From the NCBI GenBank assembly GCA_934435195.1, contig CAKSAJ010000020.1:1-57254 (forward strand): a stretch of DNA of 57,254 nucleotides, given 5' to 3'. The stretch is from an uncultured Schaedlerella sp. GTDB taxonomy: Bacteria; Bacillota; Clostridia; Lachnospirales; Lachnospiraceae. The position numbers were made by a program, and so were the translations under genes. A model generated the notes under the pieces. The model saw only the letters and a program-made list of their open reading frames with translations, did no database searches and was not told the origin of the DNA. How positions within the stretch are numbered: position 1 is the first letter of the stretch; the number at the start of each line of letters is the position of its first letter. Positions 8,017 through 16,194 of the stretch are shown in pieces.

Positions 8017-9408
8017 CTATCCTATCATAATCTGTTTTTCCGGTAATTCACGGTACTGTTCTGTATTTTTCCCTTTTCCTGCAAAAATCATCGCCATCGT
8101 AACCGGCCCGATTCTTCCAATATACATCATCACCATCAGTACATACTGACTTGCTCTGCTCAAGCTAGGTGTCAAATCTGCCGACAACCCGACAGTAGCA
8201 ATTGCCGACGTTGTTTCATATACAATCCTCAAAAAATTCACCTGTGGATCTAAAATCGTGATGATAATTGTTCCCGACATCCAAAACATAAGTGTCAAAA
8301 ATAAAATTGTCACCGCAGATTTCACTTGTGAAAGCGGAATTTTTCTTCCGTAACATTCTATATCACGACTTCCTTTTATCACACTTAAGCAAGTCAAAAG
8401 CAGTAGCGCAACTGTTGTCGTTTTTACGCCTCCTGCCGTTCCTCCGGAAGAACCTCCAATCATCATCAGCATGCATCCGATTGCCTTCGATGCGGCTGTC
8501 AGCCCTGATTGAGAAACGGTCGCAAATCCTGCCGTTCGTGTTGAGACAGATTGAAACAATGCTGCCTGTACCTTCTGCCAGAATGTCAATTTTCCCATTG
8601 TCACAGGATTATGATATTCCAATAAAAGAAATGCAAGCATTCCAAATAAAAGCAACCCTGCCGTCATTGTAAGTACAATCTTGCTTTGCAAAGACAATCT
8701 GTGAAAGAAATTTCGCTTCACATCTTTTATGCTTCGCACTTGTTTTATATTATTCAAAATATCGTACCACACTACAAATCCAAGTCCTCCGCTTACAACG
8801 AGAAATATCGTCGTAAAATTAATGATCGGACTTGTGACCATGTGCATATAGCTGGAGCCCCCAAGTATATCGATACCTGCGTTGCAAAATGCTGACACAG
8901 CATGGAATATCGCATATGCAATTCCTTTTAACATTCCATATTTAGGAACAAAGTAAAAACTATAGGCAAGTGCCCCCAGCCCTTCAACGAAAAATGTGCC
9001 TTTTATGATCCGAATAATATACTGTACCATTCCACTCAGCGTATCCAACCCATAGCTTTCCTGGATCATAACTCGTCTTCTCAGAGAAATCCTTTGTCCT
9101 GCAAGGATCATAAATGCAACAACGCATGCAATAATTCCAAGTCCTCCGATCTGGATCAGGAATAATAAGATTACTTTTCCCACCACAGTAAATTGTACTG
9201 CGGGAGTAACTGTAACAAGTCCTGTCACACAGACAGCTGTAACCGACGTAAATAATGCATCGGTAAATTTCATCGGTGTTGTCACGGAAAATGGCATCCA
9301 GAGAAGTACTGCGCCAATCAGAACTACAAACAAGAATCCTAGCCCGATTACCCGCACTGTATTAAAGCTTCCTTCCTGCAAACGTTCTTTTATTGTTTTC
9401 TTTCTCAT
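8017..9408 (-). CDS. trkH: TrkH/KtrB-type potassium transporter pore
   Basis: Integral membrane K+ channel-like subunit of 463 aa with about 8-10 hydrophobic segments and the four-fold M1-P-M2 layout. Selectivity-filter-like glycines are seen in TAVCVTGLVTV, SAFCNAGIDIL, STRTAGFATV and SAIATVGLSADL. The insert GGSSGGTAGGVKTTT is the intramembrane-loop region typical of KtrB. It starts only 5 bases after the response-regulator stop and is followed by trkA. Co-transcription with a two-component system suggests regulation by potassium, turgor or envelope stress, which is an inference. Confidence 0.94.
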   Translation of the reverse strand: MRKKTIKERLQEGSFNTVRVIGLGFLFVVLIGAVLLWMPFSVTTPMKFTDALFTSVTAVCVTGLVTVTPAVQFTVVGKVILLFLIQIGGLGIIACVVAFMILAGQRISLRRRVMIQESYGLDTLSGMVQYIIRIIKGTFFVEGLGALAYSFYFVPKYGMLKGIAYAIFHAVSAFCNAGIDILGGSSYMHMVTSPIINFTTIFLVVSGGLGFVVWYDILNNIKQVRSIKDVKRNFFHRLSLQSKIVLTMTAGLLLFGMLAFLLLEYHNPVTMGKLTFWQKVQAALFQSVSTRTAGFATVSQSGLTAASKAIGCMLMMIGGSSGGTAGGVKTTTVALLLLTCLSVIKGSRDIECYGRKIPLSQVKSAVTILFLTLMFWMSGTIIITILDPQVNFLRIVYETTSAIATVGLSADLTPSLSRASQYVLMVMMYIGRIGPVTMAMIFAGKGKNTEQYRELPEKQIMIG

Positions 9409-9413
9409 ATTTT

Positions 9414-10106
9414 TTATACCTTGAATCTATATCCAACTCCCCATATTGTTTCAATATACTGTGGATGCGATGTATCGTATTCGATTTTCTCTCGAATTTT
9501 CTTTATATGCACTGTTACAGTTGCAATATCTCCTACCGACTCCATATCCCAGATTTCCCTAAATAGTTCTTCCTTCGAATACACATGATTCGGATGACCT
9601 GCAAGAAATGTAAGCAAATCAAATTCTTTTGTTGTAAATGATTTTTCTTCGCCATTTACCCACACACGACGTGCTGTTGTATCGATTTTCAATCCACGGA
9701 TCTCTATGATTTCATTTTCATCCACACTGCTTCCGATCAAACGCTCATATCTTGCCAGATGTGCCTTGACACGGGCAACCAATTCGCTTGGGCTGAATGG
9801 TTTTGTCATATAATCATCTGCTCCCAGACCTAGTCCACGGATTTTGTCGATATCATCTTTTTTTGCTGAAACCATAATGATCGGTGTATTCTTATTGTTT
9901 CGTACCTGTTTGCAAATCTCAAACCCATCTACTCCCGGAAGCATAAGGTCCAGAATGATCAGATCAAATTCTTCTCCCAATGCTTTATCCAATCCCAGTT
10001 GTCCGTCATTTGCAACTTCCACCTCAAAATTACTAAGCTCCAAATAATCACGTTCTAATTCTGCGATACTTTCTTCATCTTCGATTATTAAAATTCTTTT
10101 GCTCAT
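9414..10106 (-). CDS. OmpR/PhoB-family response regulator
   Basis: DNA-binding half of a two-component system. The receiver domain (about 1-120) has the acidic pocket IIEDEES, phospho-acceptor Asp53 (LIILDLMLPG), the conserved Ser/Thr in IIMVSAKKD and the Lys of MTKPFSP. The winged-helix effector (about 130-230) has FTTKEFDLLTFLAGHPN and VTVHIKKIREKI, ending GVGYRFKV. I chose 10106 as start because AGGAGG lies 10 bases upstream and the ATG overlaps the kinase stop codon (ATGA). It precedes trkH by 5 bases, so potassium uptake is an obvious candidate target. Confidence 0.93.
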   Translation of the reverse strand: MSKRILIIEDEESIAELERDYLELSNFEVEVANDGQLGLDKALGEEFDLIILDLMLPGVDGFEICKQVRNNKNTPIIMVSAKKDDIDKIRGLGLGADDYMTKPFSPSELVARVKAHLARYERLIGSSVDENEIIEIRGLKIDTTARRVWVNGEEKSFTTKEFDLLTFLAGHPNHVYSKEELFREIWDMESVGDIATVTVHIKKIREKIEYDTSHPQYIETIWGVGYRFKV

Positions 10107-11155
10107 TCGATTGGCACCTCCTGATATTTTCTGACAACAAAATACATTGTTGTTCCTACGCCTTCTTCGCTGGTCGCCCATATTTTACCGCCATGTTCTT
10201 CTACAATCTTCTTCACGATCGCAAGCCCGATTCCGCTTCCGCCTTTGGAAGAATTTCTTGACGCATCTGCACGATAAAATCGTTCAAATATGTATGGCAG
10301 ATCCTTCGTAGCAATTCCCTTTCCATTATCACTTAATTCTACCTGGATGAAATCTCCCACATCCAAAATTTTCATCCTGATTTCTGCCTGTGGCTTGTCT
10401 GTATATTTTAATGAATTGGAAACAATATTGTTGATCACTCTTCGCATCTGTTCCGGGTCTACGATAATCTTAGAGTCCTCTTCAAGATAATTACGATATT
10501 CAAATTTTGCACCTTTTGATTCCAGCTCAATTGCAAGATCCTCTGCACAATCTCTGAAATACTGTTTTGCAGAAATTGTTGTAAAATCATATGGAATACG
10601 ATTCGTATCAATCTTTGAATATAATGTCAGTTCGTTGATCAACAGATCCATCTCATTTGCTTTATTGTATATGGTTTTGATGTATCTGTCCATCTTTTCC
10701 GGTGTATCTGCAACCCCATCCATGATTCCTTCCACATACCCCTTGATTGCCGTAATCGGAGTTTTCAGATCATGGGAAATATTACTGATCAGTTCTTTAT
10801 TCTCACGGTCAAATTCTATTTTTTCTTCTGCATTCGCCTTCAGACGCAATCGCATTTCCTCAAAATCCTGACACACCTGCCCTATCTCGTCATCAGTTTC
10901 CGGCTTTATCTCAAAATCGAGATTTCCTTCTTTGATATTTCTTGTTGCTTCCTGCAATTTTGCCAATGGCACTGAAACCGTCTTATAAATCCACCAGACG
11001 AGTACAGCTGTTGTAACGCAGACGATAATCAAATACATCTGCTGTATTTCCCCTGCCTTGTTCGGTGCAAGCATATGCATTCCCGCCATTGTAACAAAAG
11101 TTGGAAATATCATAACCAGAATAAATGCAATCACCAGTTTCGTTTTCAACTTCAT
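10103..11155 (-). CDS. Membrane sensor histidine kinase
   Basis: Sensor of the two-component system that precedes trkH-trkA. Two transmembrane helices (about 7-29 and 40-57) leave almost no external loop, so the signal is probably read in the membrane or cytoplasm. A HAMP domain (about 58-110) follows. The phospho-acceptor is His128 in ISNISHDLKTP. The ATPase domain has the N box (VINNIVSNSLKYT), G1 (ELSDNGKGI), F box (YIFERFYRADASR) and G2 (GGSGIGLAIVKKI). At 350 aa all catalytic elements are present. It is the first gene of the operon, with an extended -10 promoter upstream. Confidence 0.94.
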   Translation of the reverse strand: MKLKTKLVIAFILVMIFPTFVTMAGMHMLAPNKAGEIQQMYLIIVCVTTAVLVWWIYKTVSVPLAKLQEATRNIKEGNLDFEIKPETDDEIGQVCQDFEEMRLRLKANAEEKIEFDRENKELISNISHDLKTPITAIKGYVEGIMDGVADTPEKMDRYIKTIYNKANEMDLLINELTLYSKIDTNRIPYDFTTISAKQYFRDCAEDLAIELESKGAKFEYRNYLEEDSKIIVDPEQMRRVINNIVSNSLKYTDKPQAEIRMKILDVGDFIQVELSDNGKGIATKDLPYIFERFYRADASRNSSKGGSGIGLAIVKKIVEEHGGKIWATSEEGVGTTMYFVVRKYQEVPIE

Positions 11156-11188
11156 AGGTTCGCCCTCTTTTCATTTTACTCTAGTGGG

Positions 11189-11194
11189 ATTATA
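11189..11194 (-). promoter_or_regulatory. Extended -10 promoter for the kinase/trk operon
   Basis: TATAAT preceded by TGG (an extended -10) on the minus strand, 34 bases before the kinase ATG. No good -35 hexamer is seen 17 bases upstream, where the metK terminator region begins. Confidence 0.55.
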
Positions 11195-11209
11195 CCATAA
11201 TTTCTAAAA

Positions 11210-11250
11210 AAAAGATGCGGTACACAGCATTTTTCTGCACCGCATCTTTT
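11210..11250. terminator. Bidirectional terminator after metK
   Basis: AAAAGATGCGGT (11210-11221) pairs with ACCGCATCTTTT (11239-11250). A/T runs on both sides allow termination in either direction. It follows the metK stop by about 10 bases. Confidence 0.85.
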
Positions 11251-11260
11251 TATTTTATTC

Positions 11261-12448
11261 TTACAAATATTTTTTCAAATCTTCAACCTTATCCAGTTTC
11301 TCCCATGGAAGATTCAAATCATTTCTTCCGAAATGACCATATGCTGCTGTCTGCTTGTAAATCGGACGACGAAGATCTAACATCTTGATAATTCCTGCCG
11401 GACGCATATCAAAGTTCTCACGAATGATCTCTACTAATTTTTCATCAGATAACTTACCTGTTCCAAATGTATCCACCATAATGGATGTAGGCTGTGCTAC
11501 ACCGATCGCATAGGATAACTGAATCTCACATTTCTTTGCAAGTCCTGCTGCCACAATATTCTTAGCTGCATAACGTGCTGCATAAGCTGCTGAACGGTCT
11601 ACCTTTGTGCAATCTTTTCCTGAAAATGCACCGCCGCCATGACGAGCCATTCCACCGTAAGTATCAACGATGATTTTACGTCCTGTCAGACCACTGTCTC
11701 CGTGAGGCCCGCCAATTACGAAACGTCCTGTCGGATTGATGAAGAATTTTGTATCTGCATCAATCATACCTGCTGGGATGATCACGTCAAATACATGTTT
11801 TTTGATATCTGCATGAATCTGTTCCTGTGTCACTTCCGGATCATGCTGTGTTGACAATACAACTGCATCCAGACGTCTTGGGACACCATTTTCATCATAT
11901 TCTACTGTAACCTGTGTTTTTCCATCCGGTCTTAAGTAAGGAAGTGTTCCGTCTTTTCTTACTTTTGTAAGCTGCAGGGCAAGTTTATGTGCCATTGCGA
12001 TTGGATATGGCATATATTCTTCTGTCTCATCTGTTGCATATCCAAACATCATTCCCTGGTCTCCGGCACCAATTGCTTCGATCTCGTCATCAGACATCTT
12101 ATTTTCTTTTGCTTCCAATGCCTTGTCTACTCCAAGAGCGATATCCGCAGACTGCTCATCCAATGTTGTGATGACACCACATGTCTCTGCGTCAAATCCG
12201 TATTTTCCTCTTGTATATCCAATCTCACGAACTGTGTCGCGAACGATTTTCTGGATATCTACATAGGCATTTGTTGTAATTTCTCCCATAACCATAACAA
12301 GACCTGTTGTTGTACATGTCTCACATGCCACACGGCTCATTGGGTCCTTTTCCAATAATGCGTCCAAAATTGCATCTGAAATCTGATCACACATCTTATC
12401 CGGATGTCCTTCTGTAACGGACTCGGATGTAAATAATAATTTTTCCAT
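11261..12448 (-). CDS. metK: S-adenosylmethionine synthetase
   Basis: Makes S-adenosylmethionine from methionine and ATP in the cytoplasm. The 395 aa length is standard. Signature motifs are TSESVTEGHPDKMCDQISD at the N-terminus, the hexapeptide-like GAGDQGMMFGYA, and the phosphate loop GGGAFSGKD. The other substrate-contacting segments FVIGGPHGDSGLTGRKI and KNIVAAGLAKKCEIQLSYAIG are present. It is a single-gene unit between a SAM riboswitch and a strong terminator, so SAM is expected to shut off its own synthesis by transcription termination. Confidence 0.98.
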   Translation of the reverse strand: MEKLLFTSESVTEGHPDKMCDQISDAILDALLEKDPMSRVACETCTTTGLVMVMGEITTNAYVDIQKIVRDTVREIGYTRGKYGFDAETCGVITTLDEQSADIALGVDKALEAKENKMSDDEIEAIGAGDQGMMFGYATDETEEYMPYPIAMAHKLALQLTKVRKDGTLPYLRPDGKTQVTVEYDENGVPRRLDAVVLSTQHDPEVTQEQIHADIKKHVFDVIIPAGMIDADTKFFINPTGRFVIGGPHGDSGLTGRKIIVDTYGGMARHGGGAFSGKDCTKVDRSAAYAARYAAKNIVAAGLAKKCEIQLSYAIGVAQPTSIMVDTFGTGKLSDEKLVEIIRENFDMRPAGIIKMLDLRRPIYKQTAAYGHFGRNDLNLPWEKLDKVEDLKKYL

Positions 12449-12561
12449 GTTCTTCTCCTTTTCTTCCGTACTTTCTCTCGGTTTAGGATTTGTTTATTAC
12501 CGCATAACACCATTGCTTCCCGGCTCTCTATATAGCCTTCTTAGATGCTCATAACGATGAA

Positions 12562-12590
12562 AAACAGCCCGCACAACGTACGGACTGTTT
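12562..12590 (-). terminator. Riboswitch-controlled terminator of metK
   Basis: On the minus strand, AAACAGTCCG pairs with CGGGCTGTTT with a 9-base loop, followed by a short T-run. It lies directly 3' of the S-box aptamer and about 110 bases before metK, as expected for the expression platform. Confidence 0.85.
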
Positions 12591-12706
12591 CTATTTCATA
12601 ACAATCCCCTTATTGTTCGATTACTCGCTCAGGCTGGCACCTTCCTGCTTAGAGGGGTTGCCGCAGCTTCTTTGATCCTTTGTATCTCCACTGCTCTGAA
12701 TAAGAG
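12591..12706 (-). promoter_or_regulatory. SAM-I (S-box) riboswitch
   Basis: The minus-strand transcript contains the S-box core: CTTATTCAGAG at the P1/P2 start, GCAGTGGAG, GCTGCGGCAACC, AAGGTGCCAGCC, and the closing AATAAG that pairs with CTTATT. The aptamer spans about 12609-12704 and is followed by the terminator at 12562-12590. Known for this class: SAM binding stabilises the aptamer and favours termination. Confidence 0.93.
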
Positions 12707-12742
12707 AAAGTTTATATTATTTAATTTTTAGTCACCTATCAA

Positions 12743-12771
12743 ACTATACAACTCATCATTGTCTCTGTCAA
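12743..12771 (-). promoter_or_regulatory. Promoter for metK
   Basis: TTGACA (12771-12766) and TATAGT (12748-12743) with a 17-base spacer on the minus strand. The predicted start near 12736 lies about 30 bases before the S-box aptamer. Confidence 0.82.
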
Positions 12772-12793
12772 TACAGTTTATAAAACTTTTAGA

Positions 12794-14086
12794 TTAGCTT
12801 ACTTTTAATGTGAATTTCTGAATTTCTTTTTCACTCGATACACGCTCAATGATTCCACCCAGGCTTCTGAGTTTTTCTTCAAAGCGCTCATATCCACGCT
12901 GAATGTAAACAATATCATCTACAATTGTAATTCCATCTGTAGCTAAACCTGCAATACAAAGTGCTGCTCCTGCACGAAGATCCGGTGCGCTCACTCTTGC
13001 TCCGGAGAACTTCTCTACACCTTCGATCGTAGCTGAATTACCCTCTACTTTGATATTTGCTCCCATTCTTGCAAGCTCATCTAAATATTTAAAACGATTT
13101 TCAAAAATACTTTCTGTGATCGTACTTGTTCCTGATGCCAGTGCTAATACTACACCAATCTGTGGCTGCATATCTGTCGGATATCCCGGATATGGCAATG
13201 TCTTAACCTGTGTAGACTTTAATCTGCCTTTTGCAACAACGCGAACTGCATCATCGAGTTCCTCTACCTCACAGCCAATATCGATCAACTTAGAAATTGT
13301 TGCGTCCAAATGTTTTGGTATTACATTTGTTACCGTTACATCTCCCTTTGTAGCCGCTGCAGCAAACATAAATGTTCCTGCCTCGATCTGGTCCGGAATA
13401 ATGGAATACTCTGTTTTATGAAGTGTTTTCACTCCACGGATCTTGATCACATCTGTTCCGGCTCCACGGATATTTGCACCCATGCTGTTCAGGAAGTTTG
13501 CAACGTCAACAACATGTGGTTCTTTTGCTACATTCTCCATAATTGTCATGCCATCAGCCATCGCTGCTGTCATCATGACATTAATTGTTGCTCCTACGGA
13601 AACAACATCGAAATACAGATGTGTACCCTTAAGCACGTCAGCCTCGGCAACAATCTTACCGTGTTCGATATCAACATCTGCTCCGAGTGCTCTAAATCCC
13701 TTCAAATGCTGATCGATCGGTCTGCTTCCGATGTTACATCCACCCGGAAGAGCCACCTCTGCTTTTCTATATTTTCCAAGCATTGCTCCTAACAAATAGT
13801 AAGATGCTCGAATCTTTTTAATATAATCATAATCAATATTGAAATCTGTGATCGTTCCACCATTAATCTTCACTGTATGACGATCAATACGCTCTACCAT
13901 CGCACCGATTCCTTCGATTGCTTCCAACATCACATTGATATCGTTCACATCCGGAAGGTTGTCAATCAATACAGTCTCGTCTGTCATAATTGCAGCTGCC
14001 AGTATTGCCAGTGCAGCATTCTTTGCTCCGCCAATCTCTACTTCGCCAACTAACGGATTACCACCCTTAATAATATATTGCTCCAT
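12794..14086 (-). CDS. murA: UDP-N-acetylglucosamine 1-carboxyvinyltransferase
   Basis: First committed step of peptidoglycan synthesis: transfers enolpyruvate from PEP to UDP-GlcNAc in the cytoplasm. The 430 aa length is normal. The N-terminal GGAKNAALAILAA contains the conserved Lys22-Asn23 pair. Cys117 in LPGGCNIGSRP is the catalytic cysteine that fosfomycin modifies, so no Cys-to-Asp resistance change is present. PYPGYPTDMQPQ and DLRAGAALCIAGLA are further family motifs. GAGG lies 6 bases before the start. Firmicutes often carry two copies; which paralogue this is cannot be told here. Confidence 0.96.
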   Translation of the reverse strand: MEQYIIKGGNPLVGEVEIGGAKNAALAILAAAIMTDETVLIDNLPDVNDINVMLEAIEGIGAMVERIDRHTVKINGGTITDFNIDYDYIKKIRASYYLLGAMLGKYRKAEVALPGGCNIGSRPIDQHLKGFRALGADVDIEHGKIVAEADVLKGTHLYFDVVSVGATINVMMTAAMADGMTIMENVAKEPHVVDVANFLNSMGANIRGAGTDVIKIRGVKTLHKTEYSIIPDQIEAGTFMFAAAATKGDVTVTNVIPKHLDATISKLIDIGCEVEELDDAVRVVAKGRLKSTQVKTLPYPGYPTDMQPQIGVVLALASGTSTITESIFENRFKYLDELARMGANIKVEGNSATIEGVEKFSGARVSAPDLRAGAALCIAGLATDGITIVDDIVYIQRGYERFEEKLRSLGGIIERVSSEKEIQKFTLKVS

Positions 14087-14243
14087 TTTGCACCTCTATT
14101 ATCCGATATTTATATCGTATCTTTCTAAATCCCCATTCTCGGTTGCATAAATCATTTTTTTACTTATATACTTATACCCTGCGTTATTCTTTGTCTATTT
14201 AAATGACACCCTGTTGTGTCTACAAATTCACAAACGCTAAAAT

Positions 14244-14271
14244 ATTATAGCATAAAAAACAATTTTGTAAA
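14244..14271 (-). promoter_or_regulatory. Promoter for murA
   Basis: TTTACA (14271-14266), a 16-base spacer and TATAAT (14249-14244) with an upstream TGC extension on the minus strand. It predicts a leader of about 150 bases before murA, in which no known regulatory RNA was recognised. Confidence 0.7.
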
Positions 14272-14323
14272 AGAACTTTTTATTTTCGTAACATTATTGC
14301 AAAACTTTTTGATATAGACTCAA

Positions 14324-14830
14324 TTATAATTTGGAAAGTTCTTCCAGTACATTCTCAATCGTATCCCCTATCTCGCACTGGTCTTCATTAACAATGATAT
14401 CTGCATATTTTTCAAACAAAACACATCTCTCATCGTAAAGATCCTTTAATGTCTGGCCTTCTCTGAGCACGACACCGCGCTTCTTTGGATTACGGATTCT
14501 TTGTTTTATTGTTTGATAAGATGCCTGTAAATATACAATCGTTCCGATTTCTTTATAATGCTGCATTGCCTCCTCGCAATACACAATACTTCCCCCCGGA
14601 GAGATTACAGCATTCTCTACATCTACGTCTCTGTTTACCTGATTCTCAATCTTCAAAAATCCATCATCGCCGACTTCTGCGATAATCTCGCGAAGAAGCT
14701 TTTTTTCCTGTTCCTGAATCAGCAAATCTGTATCAATAAACTTTTTACCCAGTCGCTTGGCAACCACAACACCTACCGTACTTTTTCCAACAGCAGGCAT
14801 TCCTATAAATATAATATTCTTTTTTTTCAT
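14324..14830 (-). CDS. aroK: Shikimate kinase
   Basis: Phosphorylates shikimate in the chorismate pathway. P-loop GMPAVGKSTVG near the N-terminus, DTDLLIQEQ (the shikimate-binding Asp pair), and SPGGSIVY, the counterpart of the usual PGGG loop. Arg-rich lid segments near RIRNPKKRGVV contact the phosphate in this family. I chose 14830 (MKKKNIIFIG, 168 aa) because GGAG lies 7 bases upstream; a start nine codons earlier has no comparable site. It stands alone rather than in an aro operon, and the middle GGS in place of GGG is slightly unusual. A related small-molecule kinase is possible. Confidence 0.8.
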   Translation of the reverse strand: MKKKNIIFIGMPAVGKSTVGVVVAKRLGKKFIDTDLLIQEQEKKLLREIIAEVGDDGFLKIENQVNRDVDVENAVISPGGSIVYCEEAMQHYKEIGTIVYLQASYQTIKQRIRNPKKRGVVLREGQTLKDLYDERCVLFEKYADIIVNEDQCEIGDTIENVLEELSKL

Positions 14831-14981
14831 ATATGTCTCCGGCTTATGTTCTTTCATCTCACTTTGAATAATATAATTGTTAACATCAGTCCTTATTATA
14901 CCATATATTCTTTCATTGTAAAATATCTACGCTGCTCAAAACACTTATAATTCATAAAAATTTTCTTAACACCATGTACAT

Positions 14982-15341
14982 TCAATAAAAACGGCGTCTG
15001 TTTCTCCTGTCATCACTTCTACGTTTGAACAATTCCTGATATAATATGACTTCTATCAAATTTCTAAGCCAGTCCTCCGGCTCCAGTTTTTCCTGACTTA
15101 CAACCTTATCAAAGATACGATTACACATCATCCGAAGTGAAAAACGATCCGGATATTCATCATAAATCATACTGCATGGATATTCATTTCTATCACACTC
15201 TTCCTCTACATAGGGAAGCACTTTCTTTGCAGTATCCGGGTACAGACTTTTCATATATTCATAATCTCGTCGTTCCATCCGTTCATCGTCATATGCAAGC
15301 GGCATCGGATAAGCCATATAATACGGCAATTTCGAGTTCAT
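14982..15341 (-). CDS. Conserved hypothetical protein
   Basis: A 119-residue protein of unknown function, without signal peptide or membrane segment. It begins NSKLPYYMAYPMPLAYDDE and ends in an arginine-rich tail (KRRSDDRRNRRRFY). The middle, DTAKKVLPYVEEECDRNEYPCSMIYDEYPDRFSLRMMC, has two cysteines and conserved-looking aromatic residues. The start at 15341 is supported by GGGGAG 8 bases upstream. It lies alone between the shikimate kinase and the V-ATPase terminator. Similar short proteins occur in Lachnospiraceae as far as I recall, but I do not know a role. Confidence 0.7.
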   Translation of the reverse strand: MNSKLPYYMAYPMPLAYDDERMERRDYEYMKSLYPDTAKKVLPYVEEECDRNEYPCSMIYDEYPDRFSLRMMCNRIFDKVVSQEKLEPEDWLRNLIEVILYQELFKRRSDDRRNRRRFY

Positions 15342-15419
15342 GGTCACTTCTCCCCATTTCTGAGCTTATATCATTACTGTATGCCTTTTTTGCAAAATGG
15401 TTCCGCTTATATATAGAAA

Positions 15420-15456
15420 ATGCAGCCGGAGCACCTTTTAGGTTTTCCAACTGCAT
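15420..15456 (-). terminator. Terminator hairpin after the V-ATPase operon
   Basis: ATGCAG and CTGCAT close the stem, and TTGGA/TCCGG pair inside; the minus-strand continuation is TTTTC. It starts about 15 bases after the subunit D stop codon. Confidence 0.65.
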
Positions 15457-15471
15457 CTGTAAAATCTGGTT

Positions 15472-16128
15472 TTATTTTTTTGAATATCCATGTGCTTCTT
15501 CGAGCATCATGTCTTTTACTTTCATCAGACGGATCTGTGTACTTCTCTCGTTCTCATCCAGTTTCATTGTAATATATTTAATATTTTTCTCTGTTTCCGG
15601 AATAATTACATGCTCCAACGCATTTACACGTCTTCGTGTCTTTTCAATCTCTGCCGCCATTAGCTGACATGCTTTTTCGCATTCTGCTAATCTTATCATA
15701 TCCGGCAGAATATCTGCAAGAGATTTGACAGCCCCATCTAAATCGCTGGATGTAAATGCAAATCCATATGAATAAATATCATTTTCATCCGCTGTTCTTG
15801 TTTTATATTCAAATTTTGGAATCTCTACACTCATGACATTTTCTTCCGAAGGAATCAAATTAATCTCCTGTTTCGGTGCCATCAGTGCTGTGTGAAGTTC
15901 CGCCTCCGACATTCCAGCCTTGGCAATAACAAAATTTTTATTCGCTGATAAAATGCCGGCTTCGACCCGCTTTCTAACTTCCATGTTTTCTCTTACAAGA
16001 TCAAGATACTGGCGCATGAGTTCATCACGTTTATCTTTCAATAATTTGTGACCTCGCACTGCCGTGATCCGTTTCTTTTTCAAACGTGTCAGTTCCATAC
16101 GGGTTGGATTTACCTGTGTGGATGCCAA
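15472..16128 (-). CDS. atpD: V-type ATP synthase subunit D
   Basis: Central rotor shaft of the V-type (A/V) ATPase, connecting the catalytic head to the membrane ring. The N-terminus QVNPTRMELTRLKKK is the family signature. Two long coiled-coil helices flank a middle domain, and the 218 aa length is normal. The start is TTG at 16128 with a GAGG motif 4 bases upstream. It is last in the H-I-K-E-C-F-A-B-D operon, 66 bases after subunit B. Note that V-type gene symbols overlap F-type symbols; ntpD is the enterococcal name. Confidence 0.94.
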   Translation of the reverse strand: MASTQVNPTRMELTRLKKKRITAVRGHKLLKDKRDELMRQYLDLVRENMEVRKRVEAGILSANKNFVIAKAGMSEAELHTALMAPKQEINLIPSEENVMSVEIPKFEYKTRTADENDIYSYGFAFTSSDLDGAVKSLADILPDMIRLAECEKACQLMAAEIEKTRRRVNALEHVIIPETEKNIKYITMKLDENERSTQIRLMKVKDMMLEEAHGYSKK

Positions 16129-16194
16129 GCGTCCTCACCTACCTTTCCTTTGATGCTTCTCAGAGTCTTTTTCGTCACCATTTTTTGCAGCAAC

